Shown here in pieces: positions 26,375 through 34,757 of a stretch of 64,000 nt of DNA. The notes beneath the pieces were generated by a model that did no database searches, had not been told where the DNA came from, and saw only the letters and a list, made by a program, of their open reading frames with translations. Within the stretch, counting starts at the first letter, position 1. Each line of letters opens with the position of its first letter. A program made the position numbers and the translations under genes. This stretch comes from Bowmanella denitrificans (GTDB taxonomy: Bacteria; Pseudomonadota; Gammaproteobacteria; Enterobacterales; Alteromonadaceae). The stretch covers positions 248,001-312,000 of the forward strand of contig NZ_BAAAEI010000023.1 in NCBI RefSeq assembly GCF_039522935.1, read 5' to 3'.

Positions 26375-27421
26375 ATGCAAATTGAATTACATCAAAGTGT
26401 AGATGCTGATGGTTCTGCACTGAACAACAAATACGATATAGAGCGACCTATTTTTTTGCAGCCAGCATGGTTTACCGAATTTGAAAAACATATTCTTGAT
26501 TCAGGAAAGATTCCGGTCATATTGGCCGGAAAAGAGAATGATAGCCCCTGTCACTTTTTGCCATTTTTTAGTGAAACTAAAACCTCATTGTTAAAGCCCA
26601 AAACACTGCAGTCCATGACAAATTATTACTCGCCTTATTTTGACCTAGTTGGAAGGCGAGTTTCGCAAGGAGACTTACAGATGTTTTGTACTGCCAGTGC
26701 TGGGCTACTTAAGCAGTATGACCAGATAGTTATTACCCCATTGTTGTCAGAGCAGGCGGATGAAATTATGACTGCGTTGGAAAGGTGTGGTTTCAGAAGC
26801 TTCAGATTTGTGCAAACCCAGAATTGGTATCATGACAATATAGAGAGCTTTGAACAGTTTTACTCCAATTGCTCAAAAAATCTACGCAGCAACACGCGTA
26901 GGGCTAAAAGCAAATTGGACAGCTCCGGTGAATTCAGAATCGAGATTTCGTGTCAGGAAGACTTGGAACAGCGACTTAATGACTACTTCTCAGTTTATGA
27001 GGAGAGCTGGAAGCACGAGGAGTCACATCCTGAGTTTCTCTGTGCAGTGTCCCGATTAGCTGCCTCAAATAATCAGTTGCGGCTGGGGGTGGTTTATCAT
27101 AAAAATTATCCTGTCGCCGCACAAATGTGGTTTGTTGATAGTCGCACGGCTTATATATTTAAGTTGGCCTATCGCGAGAAATACTCTGCACAAAGTGTAG
27201 GTAATGTTCTCACTATGGAGATGTGCAGACACACAATTGAGCAGGATGGTGTGACTACCATTGACTTTCTAACCGGTAACGATAGCTATAAAGCGCGATG
27301 GATGACCAAAAATAGAGATTTGGTTGGGGTGATTGTAACAAACCCAAAAAGGTTTAAGGGCCTTGCTTGTTGTGCTCGTGAGAGATTGGCCATAGTTAAG
27401 AAAATGTTTTTTCAGGTTTAA
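26375..27421 (+). CDS. FemAB-like GNAT acyltransferase (Acetyltransf_6 type)
   Basis: The 348-residue protein has the BioF2-like/Acetyltransf_6 architecture. An N-terminal half with PIFLQPAWFTEFEKHILDSG (about 25-44) precedes the acyltransferase half. The latter holds CSKNLRSNTRRAKSKLDSSG (about 166-185), FSVYEESWKHEESHPEF (about 208-224), a strand pair VAAQMWFVDSRTAYIFKLAY and the end motif IDFLTGNDSYKARWM (about 305-319). The pattern of lysine/arginine-rich NLRSNTRRAK followed by the ESWK motif recurs in the next gene, so the two may be paralogues. Substrate is unknown; modification of an amino sugar is the likely role. Confidence 0.8.
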   Translation: MQIELHQSVDADGSALNNKYDIERPIFLQPAWFTEFEKHILDSGKIPVILAGKENDSPCHFLPFFSETKTSLLKPKTLQSMTNYYSPYFDLVGRRVSQGDLQMFCTASAGLLKQYDQIVITPLLSEQADEIMTALERCGFRSFRFVQTQNWYHDNIESFEQFYSNCSKNLRSNTRRAKSKLDSSGEFRIEISCQEDLEQRLNDYFSVYEESWKHEESHPEFLCAVSRLAASNNQLRLGVVYHKNYPVAAQMWFVDSRTAYIFKLAYREKYSAQSVGNVLTMEMCRHTIEQDGVTTIDFLTGNDSYKARWMTKNRDLVGVIVTNPKRFKGLACCARERLAIVKKMFFQV

Positions 27422-27465
27422 ACGTGCTCAGAATTCGGTAATTTCTAATAAAAAGTGGTGATGAT

Positions 27466-28620
27466 GTGAATGTGCGTGTCTTTAAATCATTGGATGATGT
27501 GCCAGAAGACTATGGCAATTCTTTCGGCAGTCAGTTGCATGATAACCTTTATCTAAAGCGTCATTGGTATAAAAATTTTGTCGACAACGGGCTTGAGCAG
27601 GATGCCGAACTTTGGATATTGGCATTAGAGGAAAAAATGACAGGCAGGCCTCTGGCGATTATGATGGCTCGCTCTCCGGCAGGTCAAAATGGCTCTAAGT
27701 TTGCCTCATGGAAACCGAATTCTCGGACTTTAGCAAGTCTCACTAATTTTCAATCCAGTTATTATGGTTTAATCCTTGGTCAAAATGAGAGTCCAGAAAA
27801 AGAACTTGGCGCGTTAATTAGCGGTGTGATTGAAAATGTCGGGCAGTGGCACATGGTCGATTTAAATCTGATGGACCCGTCTGAGCCTAATTTCAATTTA
27901 ATTAAAGAAATCTTTGAGCGGAATGGGTTTCGTTCTGCTTCATATTTTTATAAGGGGAATTGGTACGAAAATTTTGAATTCGATTCATTTGATGGATATT
28001 TGAGTAGTCGCTCAAAGGCTGCAAAGAAGTCGATGAAAAACTACATTAGGAAATATAATAATCTTGAGAAGGAAGGTCGAATCAAGATTGACATTTATAC
28101 AGAATTTGCTGATCTTGAATTGGTCTTAGATAGATACAATATTATCTATTCAAAAAGTTGGAAAGATGAGGACTTTTTCCCTGAGTTCACTCGTGGATTA
28201 ATCAAGCAAGTTGCCACAGAGGGGGGATTAAGAATGTTGATAGTGTCAGTCGACGGCATGCCTGCAGCATTTGAATTTGCCATTGTTACGGGTACACAGT
28301 GTATAATGACAAGAACAGCATATGACCCCGAATTCCAGAGAGATTCTGTTGGTTCAATAGCGATATTGAAAATGATTGAATATGTTATTAATGTGGATCG
28401 GGTTAAACAAATTGACTTTGGTACCGATGATGATCCTTATAAAGCAACATGGGTTAGTAATCGTCGAGAAAGATATGGATTAGTATTTTTTAATAAAAGA
28501 ACCTTTATCGGTCAATGCTATTGGATTAGATTTGTTATGGGGAATTGTGTAGAAAGTATAAAACAGAAACTAAAGAAGGTTTTTCTAAGTTTCAAATCTT
28601 CCCAGATTAAAAAAGTCTGA
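27466..28620 (+). CDS. FemAB-like GNAT acyltransferase (Acetyltransf_6 type)
   Basis: The 384-residue protein shares the plan of its upstream neighbour. It has an N-terminal domain with DNLYLKRHWYKNFVDNGLEQ (about 26-45). A basic block follows at about 183-202 (RSKAAKKSMKNYIRKYNN), then IIYSKSWKDEDFFPEF and the end motif IDFGTDDDPYKATWVSNRRE (about 326-345). The start is GTG at 27466; the ATGs just upstream are out of frame and hit a stop. It is AT-rich and Asn/Lys-rich compared with the core genes. The function is probably acyl or aminoacyl transfer during polysaccharide decoration, with no substrate assigned. Confidence 0.8.
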   Translation: MNVRVFKSLDDVPEDYGNSFGSQLHDNLYLKRHWYKNFVDNGLEQDAELWILALEEKMTGRPLAIMMARSPAGQNGSKFASWKPNSRTLASLTNFQSSYYGLILGQNESPEKELGALISGVIENVGQWHMVDLNLMDPSEPNFNLIKEIFERNGFRSASYFYKGNWYENFEFDSFDGYLSSRSKAAKKSMKNYIRKYNNLEKEGRIKIDIYTEFADLELVLDRYNIIYSKSWKDEDFFPEFTRGLIKQVATEGGLRMLIVSVDGMPAAFEFAIVTGTQCIMTRTAYDPEFQRDSVGSIAILKMIEYVINVDRVKQIDFGTDDDPYKATWVSNRRERYGLVFFNKRTFIGQCYWIRFVMGNCVESIKQKLKKVFLSFKSSQIKKV

Positions 28621-28624
28621 GCCC

Positions 28625-29368
28625 ATGAAGATTAGTCTATCCGACTGCAACTTTAAGCTAAGACATATTCTGTTTTTTGGCATCCCTAAAACCAGACCCG
28701 TAATTAAAGAGATTTTGCCTCATACTAAGTCTGCTTTCACACAGGGCTTAGACTTTTCAGATGGAGCGCTTTATGAAAGCACCGGTCTAAAAGAACATTC
28801 AAGTTTGCGTCGCATCAACCCGGCCACTGGAGAAGTTGAAGTGATTAAGTCGCTTCAGGGACATTGGGGGGAAGGTATTGCTAACTTGAGAGGCGAAATT
28901 GTCCAGCTAACCTGGCAATCTGGGAAAGCTATCGTATACAAAGCGGACACACTCGAAGTTATATCTGAATATCAATTCACCGGTGAAGGATGGGGACTTG
29001 CGCCACTTCCTGATGGTTTCCTGATGACCGATGGAACGGAGAATCTGTATTTTCGTGACGCAAATTTTAATCTTCTAACGACCAAAAGAACTAAACTCAG
29101 GGGGATCCCCTGGCGATGGTTAAACGATATTACTTATGTAGACGGAAAGGTTTATGCGAACCGTTTGGCTGATAGTAATATTTATCAGATTTGTGCAAAA
29201 ACTGCAAAAGTGACCGGAATTATCGACTGTTCAGAGTTAGTTAAGATGTGTCCTTCTAATGATTCTGAACATGTGCTAAATGGTATTGCTTTTAATGAGG
29301 ATAATGGTGATTTTTATCTTACAGGTAAATGCTGGGAACATTTGTTCCGGGTGGATATTTCATTTTAA
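28625..29368 (+). CDS. Glutaminyl-peptide cyclotransferase-like protein (plant/bacterial QC fold)
   Basis: The 247-residue protein resembles the five-bladed beta-propeller glutaminyl cyclases that convert N-terminal Gln to pyroglutamate. Diagnostic blocks are PHTKSAFTQGLDFSDGALYE (about 32-51), STGLKEHSSLRRINPATGEV (52-71), QGHWGEGIANL, VQLTWQSGKA, GEGWGLAPLPDGFLMTDGT near 118-136 and LNDITYVDGKVYANRLADS near 165-183. It ends with LNGIAFNEDNGDFYLTGKCW. The enzyme is normally secreted, but here no signal peptide is seen before the propeller, so location is unclear. It follows the acyltransferase gene by 4 bp and is the last gene of the rightward run before a convergent pair. Confidence 0.82.
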   Translation: MKISLSDCNFKLRHILFFGIPKTRPVIKEILPHTKSAFTQGLDFSDGALYESTGLKEHSSLRRINPATGEVEVIKSLQGHWGEGIANLRGEIVQLTWQSGKAIVYKADTLEVISEYQFTGEGWGLAPLPDGFLMTDGTENLYFRDANFNLLTTKRTKLRGIPWRWLNDITYVDGKVYANRLADSNIYQICAKTAKVTGIIDCSELVKMCPSNDSEHVLNGIAFNEDNGDFYLTGKCWEHLFRVDISF

Positions 29369-29399
29369 AATAGTTTGATTGAGGTGTTTTTTGAAGGTT

Positions 29400-30074
29400 C
29401 TAATTGACAGAATTTTCCATTTTTTTAATTTTATCTGCTAGGCCTGGTAGAGGGTATTTTAATTGATAGGCAGTTTCTGCATGTTCTTTCGCTTTACTAA
29501 TGTTGCCCATCTCTACATATAACAAACCTAGATTGTAGTTTAGCTCGGGGTTATCGGGTTGCTGCTCAAGTACTATTAGGTACTGCTTTTCAGCTTCATT
29601 TAACTTCCCAGCACGGTGTAAGTGAATAGCAAACAGCATTCTTGCCATAGCGTCGTCTTGACGAAAATATAATGCACGCTTAAAGTAGCATTCTGCGCTG
29701 TAAAACTCGTCCATAGGTTTTGAAACGTGCCTTCCCGATAACATATATTTTGACATAGAGTTCAAAGCTCTATGATAATTTGGTATTTTCTCCAACGTAT
29801 AGTGAATATCTGACATTGGATTAAAACTACTTTGGCCTCTAATTAAACGTTCAACTTGCGGCGTAAAGTGAGCCGTAAGAACTATAGGCAATTTTTCTTT
29901 GTGTGCGGGATTTAAAAAGTCAAATGGACCGTAGCTACTTTTAAGTGGCTCCCCACGAATAATCCCACAGGTAGAGTTATTTTTGCTTAAAACAGCTTCA
30001 CCTGCATGGCTTGCATCCATGCAGGTGAAGCTAACTAAGAAAAACATTGCCACCTTGTTGTAGTTATTCAGCAT
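29400..30074 (-). CDS. Secreted tetratricopeptide-repeat protein
   Basis: The 224-residue protein has a signal peptide (MLNNYNKVAMFFLVSFT followed by CMDASHA, cleavage near residue 24). At least two TPR units lie at about 125-210: CYFKRALYFRQDDAMARML, AGKLNEAEKQYLIVLEQQPD and PELNYNLGLLYVEMGNISKA. Cys36 and Cys128 could form a disulphide. No enzymatic motif is seen. TPR proteins in such loci often serve as scaffolds for polysaccharide machinery, but that is inference. It reads leftward, 64 bp downstream of the giant kelch/lyase gene, so the two may be cotranscribed. A perfect 16-bp inverted repeat lies in its signal-peptide codons. Confidence 0.75.
   Translation of the reverse strand: MLNNYNKVAMFFLVSFTCMDASHAGEAVLSKNNSTCGIIRGEPLKSSYGPFDFLNPAHKEKLPIVLTAHFTPQVERLIRGQSSFNPMSDIHYTLEKIPNYHRALNSMSKYMLSGRHVSKPMDEFYSAECYFKRALYFRQDDAMARMLFAIHLHRAGKLNEAEKQYLIVLEQQPDNPELNYNLGLLYVEMGNISKAKEHAETAYQLKYPLPGLADKIKKMENSVN
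29994..30032. repeat. Perfect 16-bp inverted repeat (hairpin) inside TPR gene
   Basis: The arms at 29994-30009 and 30017-30032 are exact reverse complements separated by 7 bases. They encode residues around the signal-peptide cleavage site of the TPR protein. In RNA they would form a 16-bp stem about 40-80 bases into the coding region. Confidence 0.85.
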
Positions 30075-30138
30075 TGTGGTCTGACCGATGTTTCAGTTTA
30101 GCTTATATTAACATTCTTAATACTACTGTTCTATACAC

Positions 30139-33100
30139 TTAATTGTTGCATAGGTGCGCACAGTTTAATTCCAGTGTCGGACGAAGCATCTGGTTTGAGT
30201 GTTCGCGGCTGGCAAACCTAAAAGTGTTTTCATCTTTGACCTTAATTAACAATCCATTGTTAGAGTTAGGTTCTAATAGCCACTGATTTACAAGTTCGGT
30301 TATATCAAGTCTGATAGCACCCACATGATCATCATCTACTATGAACATTGAGGTGAACGGGGTATCGCCCTGCGGCGCACCATTCTTATCTATCCAGTCA
30401 CCTAATTCGTTTAACCAGTAACTATCATCAGTGGCATTGGTACGTGTAACGGATTCTTCGTCCCATTCAGTTGCTACTTTCATCACTTCCAGCTCAATGT
30501 CACCGTATTCCTTCAAACTATATAACACCAAGGTTGCTGTTTCCACGGAAGAGATGTTGCCTATCGCTTGAATTGGGAAGCCCAGCAAACTGTTGGCTAT
30601 TGCAGATACCTCTAGGCTGTCAACTGCACCAAAGTTCTTTCCCGATGAATCTGTTAGCAGAGCATCATCTGTACTGGTCAGTATCACATCAGCACCAACT
30701 GCATCTGGGCCACTCATCACCAAAGTCGCTGATTTCGCCGACAGGTTGCCAGCAATGCCGACGGCCTGTATCTGAACTTCAACGTCGACACCACGTATAA
30801 TGTGTCCTGAACTAAATTCAGTAGTTGTAGTGATACCGATTTGCTCTCCACCTAAAAATACCCGATAGTGATCCACAGACTGTGGTGCATTGTCATTGTG
30901 CCAGCTAAGTGTATAACCATCCTCATTGATCCGAACCACACTCAATGATTCTGGCGCATTCAATTTAGCGAGAGATACAGTCAGCTTTGGCCAGTATTGC
31001 GTATTCTCGTATTCTTTACTGGCAAACTTTGTCGCATTACCTTGAATCAATTTCAGTAGTATTCCGTAATCCTGCTCCGGGTTCGCATGAAGGTATTGGA
31101 CCAATTCAGTGACATCAATTTCTTGTTTGTTTGAAATATCATCATCTGCCCAGGTTATCTGTCGGAATGCTTGTCCACCTTGCACATTAAAATTTGCATC
31201 AATCCAGTCCCCTTTCTCATATCTCCAGTAGACGCCTGTATCGGCGTTGTCCTTAGTGACGGTACTTTCCTTCCAATGTTTGTTTGTGGCAAATATGCCA
31301 ATCAGGTTATGCCCAACCTCTGATGTTGAGTATAGACTCAGGGTTGCAGCAACAATGGTTTCTTCCTGTGGAATTAGCTCGAGGGGGAAGCGTAACACTG
31401 AATTTGCTATGTTAGATACCTCTAGGTTTTCGTATTGTCCCTGATTTTTGTGTGTAGAAGCATGCAACATGGCATCAGCTACAGGCAACAAGGTTACTAT
31501 AGAATCTGGCTCGCCAAACCGTTTGGGAATATCAATGATGGCTGGGTATGACATAGGAGATTCAAAGCCGTCTACATTGACTGCTGTTACCGCATATTCG
31601 GCTGTTACACCACTGATGTAATTCACATGTTCATACACTTTGCTAGTCGACTGACCAATTAAGGTACCCAGCATGTAAACATTGTAGCTGACTATATTTT
31701 CCTGATCTTCTTCAAAATTATCCCAACCAAGGACTAGAGCGGTTTCATCCAACTGGGTCATGACCAGATTCGTCGGCTCAGTCAGTTGCACGGTCGGAGT
31801 TCCGGGATCGATATCAGTTTCATCAGAAGTTGGCGGAATTGGAATTCCGTCAACTTCAATAGCAATCTGTCTTGCAGCTGTTCCCCCTTGGCCGACGCAA
31901 TCCATCCGCAGATAACCACTGCTATCCAATAACAATGTATGGCTGCCCGCTGTGTCCTTTCTCCCCTCCCAGACTCCGGTTGCTTCACATTGTTCGGCAT
32001 TGACTGCTTGCCATTCAACGGTAAATGGATTGTCTGAAGCAGGTTCATGTGTCGATACATTCAGATTTAAGGTAGGCGGCATCAGTGTATCACTGTCGAT
32101 TCCCCCTATGGGCTGGTCTAGAGCGATAACCATTTGGTCAAGATAGATGTTAGAAGTGCTGCAGTTTCCATGAACTCCACCTTTATAGATGTTCAGCCAT
32201 ACCAAACGATTGTGCAGGAAATCATGCCCAAGCTCCCGGAAGTTAACGTTTAGCTTTTCATAGCTCAATACCCCGTCAACCCAACCTCGGATAATGCCGT
32301 CATTAAGTCCAGGTGTATTCATGGTGACTTGCATTTCTATGCGATACCAAAAACCCCGCTCAAAAACACCTCCATCACCTTTACCGCAATAAATGTTGCT
32401 CGAATTGGAGTCGCAGGTCCCCCCAGTTCCCCGGGTCTGGCCATAGTCGTCTCCATCCCAAAAACCAGCATCGCCAGTCGTGCCCAGTTGGGCGGCATGA
32501 TAAAGATACGAACCGAATCGCACTGCACCGTTTGGTTTTGTATGACAGGCTTCACCATCTCGACTGTAGCAGTCACTGTAAATGGCACGCATTGACCAAC
32601 AGTTTTTTCCGTCCGCCCGGGCGCCACCATTACCACATTGTCCGACTGGATCGGCCCCTGTGCGCAAATCCGCCAGACCAGGAAATTTTCCTCCAGCCGC
32701 TAAGACTTCACCATCCAAAGTACACATATTGGCATCGAAGTTGTCACCTAGTTTCATGTAGTAGCGAAGGTGTATGTTTTGCGGCGCAAGGTTTGCATTT
32801 TTCAATGGCCAGTAAGCGCTCAGGCTATTGGTTATGTCCTTGGTCATTTCGACTTTCAGGCAACTGCCGGAGATACAATTGTCTGCCACAACAGTAGTGC
32901 GTGATACACCTGCTGCCTCTAGTGGCTTGGGGCGAGCAATTATAGGATCAGCAAGGTAACCCTTTCCTTCCCACCAATTCTCATGATCCCAGGACTCACA
33001 GAATACGATGTCACCACGACCATTCAACTGTGGTTCTTTATCACAGTCACCTAAGCGCATTGTGGCTGGTGCATTGCTAAGCTGCAGTTGAAGTGTTTCC

Positions 33101-34458
33101 GATGGTTCGCTTTCATTACCGAAAGAGTCTATGGCCCGAATTTGTACCTGGAGTGCTTCGCCAGGCGCAAATGCCATCGTCTTAAATATGGTTTCAAATT
33201 GCTCGGCAATCATTTCGCCGTTGATATAAACCCTATAACCTGCTACTCCCACGTTGTCGACGCTTTTTGACCACTGCACTTCCAGCGCGCCTTTGTAAGG
33301 CTCTGTATAACTTAAATGTGTTGGTTTTTCAGGAGGAATTAGGTCCTCGGTATTCAGAATAGAAAGAGTATATCCATTTTCGTAGACCGAATTATATAGA
33401 ACAAACTTGTCATCTTGTGGTGAATAGTGAAAACGGCCAAGTGTACCGTTGGTTACTTGTGGGCCCGGATCATTCATGTAGGCAACGCTTTGCCACGCGC
33501 CTTCTGTGATATCCATAGCATAAACTTTGCCGTCACCCGACCAAGCGTAAAACTTGTTGTCTTTTGAATTAAACGCCAATCCTGGGGCTATCGCATCAAT
33601 AATCTTACTATCACCACTGCGGGGGATCTCAATTGGTTGAAATGTAGAGTCCCTGCTGATATCAAACACTACCTGCATACCTTTACCAATGATAAGCATT
33701 TTGCTGTTTAGATGGTCGATAGCCGCTGTCATGTTGCTGTTTATGTAACTAGCGTTAAGTTTTGTGTAATGACCCCCTTCATCTGTCATTTCGTAGCTAT
33801 ATAATCCATAACGATTGTGTAAAAAAACTTTTCCCGAGGATTTATCATATGCACTGACAATGTTGTAATTGCCGCGTGGGACCTGACCTGTTGCCTCAAT
33901 TCGTTGCCAACTGTTGGTACTGGTATCAAAATGCCAGGTGGCATCGTCGGTATCTCCTGTGCCTGCTAGGGCTCCAGAAAAAGTCCAGATTTTGCGCTTA
34001 TGCTCAACAAAGGCCACGCCGTCGTAGTTGTGGCGGGAATTAGGCTGAGTGCCATCATGTGGGGCGAGTTCGGATTGAGACACTTTAAGCTCTGTATCCT
34101 GCGGCTCTGCAGGGGCGGTAATTCGCAACAACGCCTGACTATCTAGATCCAGAGTGTAAAGTTCATTGCCGTAGTAATCTGCGTGACCGCCCCCCCAAAC
34201 ATAAAGTTTGTTTTCCAGCTCGTCGAAAGTACCACCACTCCAGGCCACAATGTTACGACAGCGATCCTTAAAATCGTAGTTGTAACCGGCAAAACCGTTT
34301 TCCGGACACTGATCTATCAGTTTTGTATTCGGGAGTTCCTGCCAGCCCACAGCCTGAGAAGCCTGGACATTGAGGGAGGGAATTAACGTACCTAAAACTA
34401 ACACACATCTTGCAGTCAATTTCATACTTAGATAATGATAAAATAACGAATGATGCAT
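30139..34458 (-). CDS. Large secreted multidomain protein: kelch, fibronectin III, polysaccharide-lyase-like and tandem DNRLRE domains
   Basis: The product has about 1439 residues. An export signal with a long N-region is followed by LVLGTLIPSLNVQAS, with cleavage near 35. Kelch-like propeller blades fill about 35-375 (IVAWSGGTFDELENKLYVWG). An FnIII-like domain lies at 380-465. A jelly-roll resembling PL14-type lyases follows at 470-785 (GGKFPGLADLR, NCWSMRAIY, NTPGLNDGIIRGWVDG). Ig-like and FnIII domains come next. Two DNRLRE/CBM96-like domains flank another FnIII at about 985-1165 and 1255-1437; they share LEVSxIANSxLxFP and GDWID. The ATG at 34458 is preferred to TTG at 34470 because GGAG lies 6-7 bases upstream; ATG 34425 is also possible. 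It probably binds and cleaves or remodels surface polysaccharide. Confidence 0.8.
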   Translation of the reverse strand: MHHSLFYHYLSMKLTARCVLVLGTLIPSLNVQASQAVGWQELPNTKLIDQCPENGFAGYNYDFKDRCRNIVAWSGGTFDELENKLYVWGGGHADYYGNELYTLDLDSQALLRITAPAEPQDTELKVSQSELAPHDGTQPNSRHNYDGVAFVEHKRKIWTFSGALAGTGDTDDATWHFDTSTNSWQRIEATGQVPRGNYNIVSAYDKSSGKVFLHNRYGLYSYEMTDEGGHYTKLNASYINSNMTAAIDHLNSKMLIIGKGMQVVFDISRDSTFQPIEIPRSGDSKIIDAIAPGLAFNSKDNKFYAWSGDGKVYAMDITEGAWQSVAYMNDPGPQVTNGTLGRFHYSPQDDKFVLYNSVYENGYTLSILNTEDLIPPEKPTHLSYTEPYKGALEVQWSKSVDNVGVAGYRVYINGEMIAEQFETIFKTMAFAPGEALQVQIRAIDSFGNESEPSETLQLQLSNAPATMRLGDCDKEPQLNGRGDIVFCESWDHENWWEGKGYLADPIIARPKPLEAAGVSRTTVVADNCISGSCLKVEMTKDITNSLSAYWPLKNANLAPQNIHLRYYMKLGDNFDANMCTLDGEVLAAGGKFPGLADLRTGADPVGQCGNGGARADGKNCWSMRAIYSDCYSRDGEACHTKPNGAVRFGSYLYHAAQLGTTGDAGFWDGDDYGQTRGTGGTCDSNSSNIYCGKGDGGVFERGFWYRIEMQVTMNTPGLNDGIIRGWVDGVLSYEKLNVNFRELGHDFLHNRLVWLNIYKGGVHGNCSTSNIYLDQMVIALDQPIGGIDSDTLMPPTLNLNVSTHEPASDNPFTVEWQAVNAEQCEATGVWEGRKDTAGSHTLLLDSSGYLRMDCVGQGGTAARQIAIEVDGIPIPPTSDETDIDPGTPTVQLTEPTNLVMTQLDETALVLGWDNFEEDQENIVSYNVYMLGTLIGQSTSKVYEHVNYISGVTAEYAVTAVNVDGFESPMSYPAIIDIPKRFGEPDSIVTLLPVADAMLHASTHKNQGQYENLEVSNIANSVLRFPLELIPQEETIVAATLSLYSTSEVGHNLIGIFATNKHWKESTVTKDNADTGVYWRYEKGDWIDANFNVQGGQAFRQITWADDDISNKQEIDVTELVQYLHANPEQDYGILLKLIQGNATKFASKEYENTQYWPKLTVSLAKLNAPESLSVVRINEDGYTLSWHNDNAPQSVDHYRVFLGGEQIGITTTTEFSSGHIIRGVDVEVQIQAVGIAGNLSAKSATLVMSGPDAVGADVILTSTDDALLTDSSGKNFGAVDSLEVSAIANSLLGFPIQAIGNISSVETATLVLYSLKEYGDIELEVMKVATEWDEESVTRTNATDDSYWLNELGDWIDKNGAPQGDTPFTSMFIVDDDHVGAIRLDITELVNQWLLEPNSNNGLLIKVKDENTFRFASREHSNQMLRPTLELNCAHLCNN

Positions 34459-34757
34459 AAATGACTCCAAATGTTCTTACTACTTGATTTCAAATGGAAT
34501 TGTTTAACCTCAGTGTGCTTCAAAAAAGCTAACAATCAAAACCATACAAATGGTAGCATTGGTTTGTTGAGAATTTTCAAAGCCATAGTCTAGGGTGAAA
34601 CTGTATAAAATAGCGCGAAGTCATATTCGAGTAATCAGTGGAAGTTACTATCACCTTCTGAAATTGGCGTCCTGCAAACGCAGGTTAACTTTACTTTCGC
34701 TGCGCAATAAAGCAAGTATATGACACCGCTGTTAAGTTTTTTAAATCATAACTAATC
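34459..34757. other. Divergent intergenic region
   Basis: About 300 bp separate the leftward kelch/lyase gene from the rightward glycosyltransferase gene. It holds no credible ORF. A small CCTGC-aaac-GCAGG hairpin lies near 34672-34685, and an A/T-rich TATAAAAT lies near 34603 without a matching -35. The promoters of both operons must be here, but neither can be placed with confidence. Confidence 0.5.

Noticed and set aside
32337..32897. Overlapping ORFs on both strands inside the kelch/lyase gene
   Set aside because: They are shadows of a long, well-formed multidomain protein.
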